A model generated the notes under the pieces. The model worked only from the letters and a program-made list of their open reading frames with translations. It did no database searches and was not told where the DNA came from. Both the position numbers and the translations under genes were made by a program. A stretch of DNA of 17,118 bases, taken from contig JBKGZA010000054.1 in the NCBI GenBank assembly GCA_046545815.1, forward strand, positions 1 to 17,118, written 5' to 3'. Of this stretch, positions 14,303-17,118 are shown piece by piece (position 1 is the stretch's first letter; every line of letters starts with the position of its first letter). Source of the stretch: JAGXLC01 sp046545815 (GTDB lineage Bacteria > Bacteroidota > Bacteroidia > Bacteroidales > UBA12077).

Positions 14303-15355
14303 ATGAAAGAACCTGCTGTATATCTTGCTCAATTTATGGGCGATGAGCCGCCATTTAACAATCTGGAGAACATTTGCAAATACATGGCCAACTTAGGGTA
14401 TAAAGGGGTACAGATCCCCACTTTTGATCCCAGATGTGTAGACCTGAAAAAACTGGCCGAGAGCCAAACCTATGCCGATGAAATAAAAGGCATTGTGAAT
14501 AATGCCGGATGTGAGATTACCGAGTTGGCTACCCACATCCAGGGACAACTGGTAGCTGTAAATCCTGCATTTAATAAAGTATTTGACAGCTTTGCTCCGC
14601 CGGAGTACCAAAACAACCCGAAAGCACGTACAGAATGGGCTGTCAACCAAATGAAGCTTGCGGCCCAGGCAAGCAAGAACCTGGGAATTACCGAACACGT
14701 TACCTTCTCGGGAAATTATATGTGGCATACCATGTATCCATTTCCTCCCCGACCTGCCGGACTGATAGACACAGGCTTTAAAGCCCTGGCAGAACAATGG
14801 AAACCGATATTGGATGCATTCGACGAGGCGGGCGTGGATCTCTGTTTTGAGCTGCATCCCTGCGAAGATCTGCATGACGGGGTTACCTATGAACGATTCC
14901 TGGAAGCCACCAACAACCATCCCAGGGTTAACATCATGTATGATCCCAGCCACTTCGTGCTTCAGCAACTGAACTATCTTGAATTCATCGACATTTACCA
15001 CGAGAAAATCAAGATGTTCCACGTAAAAGATGCAGAATTTAAGCCAAATGGACGATCAGGCATGTACGGAGGATACCAGGACTGGGTAAACCGGCCTGCC
15101 AGATTCCGCTCACTTGGAGACGGCGACGTGGACTTCAAAGGCATATTCAGTAAACTGGCCCAATACGATTTTGAAGGATGGCCCGTGCTGGAATGGGAAT
15201 GCGCACTGAAAAATCCCGAAGACGGAGCCGCAGAAGGCGCTCCGTTCATCGCCAAACACATCATCCGGAAATCGGAAAAATCATTTGAAGACTTTGCCGG
15301 TGGTGGTGCTGGTGCCGATGAAAAGCTGAACAGGAGGCTTCTGGGACTGGAATAA
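14303..15355 (+). CDS. Cytosolic sugar isomerase/epimerase-like TIM barrel
   Basis: 350 residues, AP-endonuclease-2-like TIM barrel without a signal peptide. Metal-ligand candidates are Glu183 (LCFELHP), Asp214 (IMYDPSH), His240 (KMFHVKDAE) and Glu297 or Glu299 (PVLEWE), with the second-shell His185 and His217 usual for this group. The segment between the last two strands (GMYGGYQDWVNRPARFRSLGDGDV) is a long lid-type loop. It is directly downstream of the Gfo/Idh/MocA gene. This pairing is found in inositol catabolism and in 3-keto-glycoside (C-glycoside deglycosylase) systems, where the TIM-barrel partner acts on the oxidised sugar. It differs from the exported homologue at 11816 in length and location, so the two probably act at different steps. 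It ends just before a strong terminator. Confidence 0.92.
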   Translation: MKEPAVYLAQFMGDEPPFNNLENICKYMANLGYKGVQIPTFDPRCVDLKKLAESQTYADEIKGIVNNAGCEITELATHIQGQLVAVNPAFNKVFDSFAPPEYQNNPKARTEWAVNQMKLAAQASKNLGITEHVTFSGNYMWHTMYPFPPRPAGLIDTGFKALAEQWKPILDAFDEAGVDLCFELHPCEDLHDGVTYERFLEATNNHPRVNIMYDPSHFVLQQLNYLEFIDIYHEKIKMFHVKDAEFKPNGRSGMYGGYQDWVNRPARFRSLGDGDVDFKGIFSKLAQYDFEGWPVLEWECALKNPEDGAAEGAPFIAKHIIRKSEKSFEDFAGGGAGADEKLNRRLLGLE

Positions 15356-15400
15356 TAGACTTAATAATATTATAAACGACATCCCTGTTTCAGGGGCTTT

Positions 15401-15431
15401 AAAGGAGCATGAGTTTTCATGCTCCTTTTTT
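15401..15431 (+). terminator. Intrinsic terminator closing the catabolic gene set
   Basis: GGAGCATGA (15404-15412) and TCATGCTCC (15417-15425) form a perfect 9-bp stem with the loop GTTT, followed by six T residues; flanking AAA/TTT can extend it. A smaller hairpin CCCTG-TTT-CAGGG lies at 15383-15395. It is 46 bp after the stop at 15355. Confidence 0.85.
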
Positions 15432-15453
15432 AGTATATATAAAACTCTGATAT

Positions 15454-15629
15454 ATGTCAAATAAACAGCTAAAAATAGAGGAGTTCAAAAGTGATTTTGA
15501 ATTATCCTTAAACCCCATGAACCGTTAGGTGCAGATACTTATGACAGGGTTAACCAAAAAATCATCCGGCTTGCCCGCGGCCAGGAGTCAAAGAAAAAAG
15601 GGAAAGAGGAAAAACGGGAACAGCCTTAA
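15454..15629 (+). pseudogene. Possible frameshifted small gene
   Basis: ATG at 15454 gives MSNKQLKIEEFKSDFELSLN and then stops at TAG 15526. In the frame shifted by one base the sequence continues as PLGADTYDRVNQKIIRLARG and a Lys/Glu-rich tail to TAA at 15627-15629. Joined, this makes a coherent helical, charged product of about 58 residues. The original in-frame continuation (to 15729) looks unnatural by comparison. I do not recognise a family. It could be coincidence. Confidence 0.3.
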
Positions 15630-15984
15630 TAAGGTAAGAGCCAGGCTGAAAGACACCTCAGAAAGTTGGGTTGCCGGTATTTTTCTTGTTATGAACTTAA
15701 ACACATTATATTGTCAGATGATAGTTTAAAAAATAAAGGTAACTTGCTGGTTATCAATACATTTTATTGATTATGAGGAAGAGGTATGTCCAGTAATTAA
15801 AAAAACCCTATTTATTTAGAATAAATCCAAATAAGGGCCTCTGGTATACCAAATTTTGAATCTAAAACTGGTTTTTGAGAAAAAATCGGCCGAAAATTGC
15901 TATTAATTTTTTTGACTTTGACAGGAAACCCTAAATTAACAGTAGAACCACCTCCGCTGCTAAACTGTTTATGTATACCCTTTT
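15630..15984. other. Gene-free gap
   Basis: Apart from the minus-strand terminator at 15799-15837 I see no convincing gene. A minus-strand frame at 15812-16039 overlaps the end of the DUF1593 gene and the terminator and is not supported. Confidence 0.4.
15799..15837 (-). terminator. Intrinsic terminator of the DUF1593 gene
   Basis: On the minus strand CCCTTATTTGGATTTA pairs with TAAATAAATAGGG, with a small bulge and mismatch, and is followed by seven T residues. It lies about 150 bp beyond the stop at 15985, leaving a long 3' untranslated region. Confidence 0.6.
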
Positions 15985-16953
15985 CTATTCCAGATATTTC
16001 ATTCTCTCTTTCCAGTTGTTGAGGTATTCTTTTCGCCATCGGCTAACAGTTTTTGCTCCTTCCTTACCATTTACTGTATATTCGGGGCTCCGGATATCTG
16101 TCCAATATTGTTCTCCGTGATCTGTACTTCGAAATCGGCCTCCCCAGCTTTCCGTTTCGGGGTTGGCCGGTTCGCCACTTATCAGATATAAAACCGAGGG
16201 TGTATCCCCCATCTTGATATCCGGTTTCTTGTCATAAAAGAGGTTCCCCAGGGCCCCATGGTCTTTTACAAATGCGTTTACAAAACTTTCATTCCCATAA
16301 CTCCCTTTTTGGTAACCTCCCATATACATTCCACGAAAGGTGGTATTGTTTTCAATGAACCACAAATCGGGATGTCGGTTAAACACATAATCCCTTGCTT
16401 TGGGATCTTGTCGCGTATTCCATGAGCCTATAAAATAAACCCTTATTTTCTCTTTAATCTCGGGTGCCTTATACAAAGCCTGCGCCACATCAGTAATAGA
16501 TCCCCAAACCAGAACATAAAGAGGTCTGGGATCTTCTTTTTTCGCCTCATCAATGATCAACCTTGCTCCCTTACTGATTTTGGATTTTGGTGTATCATTA
16601 TTCTGAGGAATTAAAGCGCCCTGGGCAGTTATGGAACGTAAATAGTCAGCCGCAGGATATTGAGATGACCGCTGTCGCAATTTCGGTAAATCCTTTTCAT
16701 AGGCGTTGATCACTTCTAAAATGTCTTCTTTTCTTCCATCCTGCGGGGGTGATGAGATCAATCCTTCAATTTCCAGGGTATCTGCATATAAAAATAAATG
16801 GACCATCGACTGGAAGTCATCCGGGTCGCTTCCTCCGATATCTGAAGATATGATTACGCGTTGTTTCTGACCAGTGTCGTTACTTACAGAAAATGCAGAT
16901 ATTGGTAGTATCAGACAAATAAAAACCCAGGTCAGTATCCAATTGGTATTCAT
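15985..16953 (-). CDS. Secreted DUF1593 nucleoside-hydrolase-like protein
   Basis: 322 residues from the chosen start. ISSDIGGSDPDD (34-46; Asp38, Asp43, Asp45, Asp46) is the Asp-rich calcium site of the nucleoside hydrolase fold, with YVLVWGSITDVAQAL and VYFIGSWN in the later strands. SRWRKEYLNNWKERM closes the domain, as is usual for DUF1593 proteins. WILTWVFICLILPISAFS is the signal peptide, so it works outside the cytoplasm. Family members are annotated as nucleoside hydrolase-like or cellulose-binding; real activity is unproven. The start at 16953 (M8 of the longer frame beginning at 16974) is preferred because the likely promoter puts transcription start near 16977, only a few bases before 16974. 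It is transcribed away from the partial gene at 17023. Confidence 0.87.
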   Translation of the reverse strand: MNTNWILTWVFICLILPISAFSVSNDTGQKQRVIISSDIGGSDPDDFQSMVHLFLYADTLEIEGLISSPPQDGRKEDILEVINAYEKDLPKLRQRSSQYPAADYLRSITAQGALIPQNNDTPKSKISKGARLIIDEAKKEDPRPLYVLVWGSITDVAQALYKAPEIKEKIRVYFIGSWNTRQDPKARDYVFNRHPDLWFIENNTTFRGMYMGGYQKGSYGNESFVNAFVKDHGALGNLFYDKKPDIKMGDTPSVLYLISGEPANPETESWGGRFRSTDHGEQYWTDIRSPEYTVNGKEGAKTVSRWRKEYLNNWKERMKYLE

Positions 16954-16983
16954 ATACAAAAAATTTTTATTCATATTCTACAC

Positions 16984-17016
16984 CAAATTTAATGGAAAAA
17001 TATAAATTAGCACAAA
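16984..17016 (-). promoter_or_regulatory. Bacteroidota promoter of the DUF1593 gene
   Basis: On the minus strand TTTG (17013-17016) and TAAATTTG (16984-16991) match the -33 and -7 boxes exactly with a 21-bp spacer. Transcription would begin near 16977, leaving a leader of about 24 nt to the ATG at 16953. Confidence 0.55.
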
Positions 17017-17022
17017 AACAAG

Positions 17023-17118
17023 ATGTTTTCAGAACAATTTTTCGATTTATTATTAGACTTTGATGATAACTGGAAAGTAGAGAGGGTTTATGCAAACATA
17101 AAAACAGAAGAAGTTGAT
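17023..17118 (+). CDS. Start of a partial gene, possibly an ISL3-family transposase
   Basis: ATG at 17023 opens a frame of 32 codons running off the window. The product begins MFSEQFFDLLLDF, then WKVERVYANI and EEVD. The order (short helix, Trp-x-Val, then a strand ending in a Val-Asp pair) resembles the N-terminus of ISL3/IS204-type transposases ahead of their zinc finger. Only 32 residues are visible and no terminal inverted repeat can be identified, so the call is tentative. It is divergent from the DUF1593 gene with a 69-bp gap. Confidence 0.4.
   Translation, partial: MFSEQFFDLLLDFDDNWKVERVYANIKTEEVD

Noticed and set aside
5874..15355. Standard polysaccharide utilisation locus
   Set aside because: No SusC/SusD-type pair or linked regulator is present within the window, so I do not use that label.
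15812..16039. Minus-strand open frame of 75 codons
   Set aside because: It overlaps the end of the DUF1593 gene in another frame and runs into that gene's terminator.

Overview
The window looks like a chromosomal segment of a Bacteroidota bacterium, probably an anaerobic polysaccharide degrader of the Marinilabiliales/Bacteroidales type. The signs are many lipoprotein and Tat-type signal peptides, A-rich translation starts without Shine-Dalgarno sequences, promoter elements close to the Bacteroidota TTTG / TAnnTTTG consensus, and a serine-type sulfatase of the kind matured by anaerobic enzymes. The lineage is inferred from protein and promoter style only.

Left part (1-5870) is loose accessory sequence. 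It starts with the 3' end of an open frame made of 21-bp (7-residue) tandem repeats, followed by about 530 bp of hairpin-rich sequence with no convincing gene. Then come an exported SAM-dependent methyltransferase (+), a 42-bp perfect palindrome, and a DJ-1/PfpI-type lipoprotein (-). After these are a truncated secreted-protein fragment, a Dabb-domain lipoprotein, a small gene on the minus strand and a clearly decayed nucleoside hydrolase pseudogene. A cysteine-cluster protein of unknown function (4943-5731) sits between a 25-bp tandem repeat array and a roughly 105-bp inverted-repeat element. Both belong to one short repeat family (core AATCCTGTNAATCNTGTC), and another copy lies at 438-462.

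Central part (5874-15355) is a set of six co-oriented catabolic genes. They encode an exported S-type sulfatase, an unassigned (beta/alpha)8-type lipoprotein resembling a glycoside hydrolase, a lipoprotein with two metallo-beta-lactamase-type modules, a Tat-exported sugar isomerase/epimerase-like TIM barrel, a Gfo/Idh/MocA oxidoreductase and a cytosolic sugar isomerase-like TIM barrel. A strong intrinsic terminator closes the set. No SusC/SusD, sugar kinase or transporter is present here. The gene content suggests desulfation and cleavage of a sulfated glycoside outside the cytoplasm, followed by oxidation and isomerisation or elimination of a sugar, possibly through 3-keto intermediates. The substrate cannot be read from sequence.

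Right part (15356-17118) has a broken small gene, a minus-strand secreted DUF1593 nucleoside-hydrolase-like gene with its own promoter and terminator, and the first 32 codons of what may be an ISL3-type transposase running off the window.
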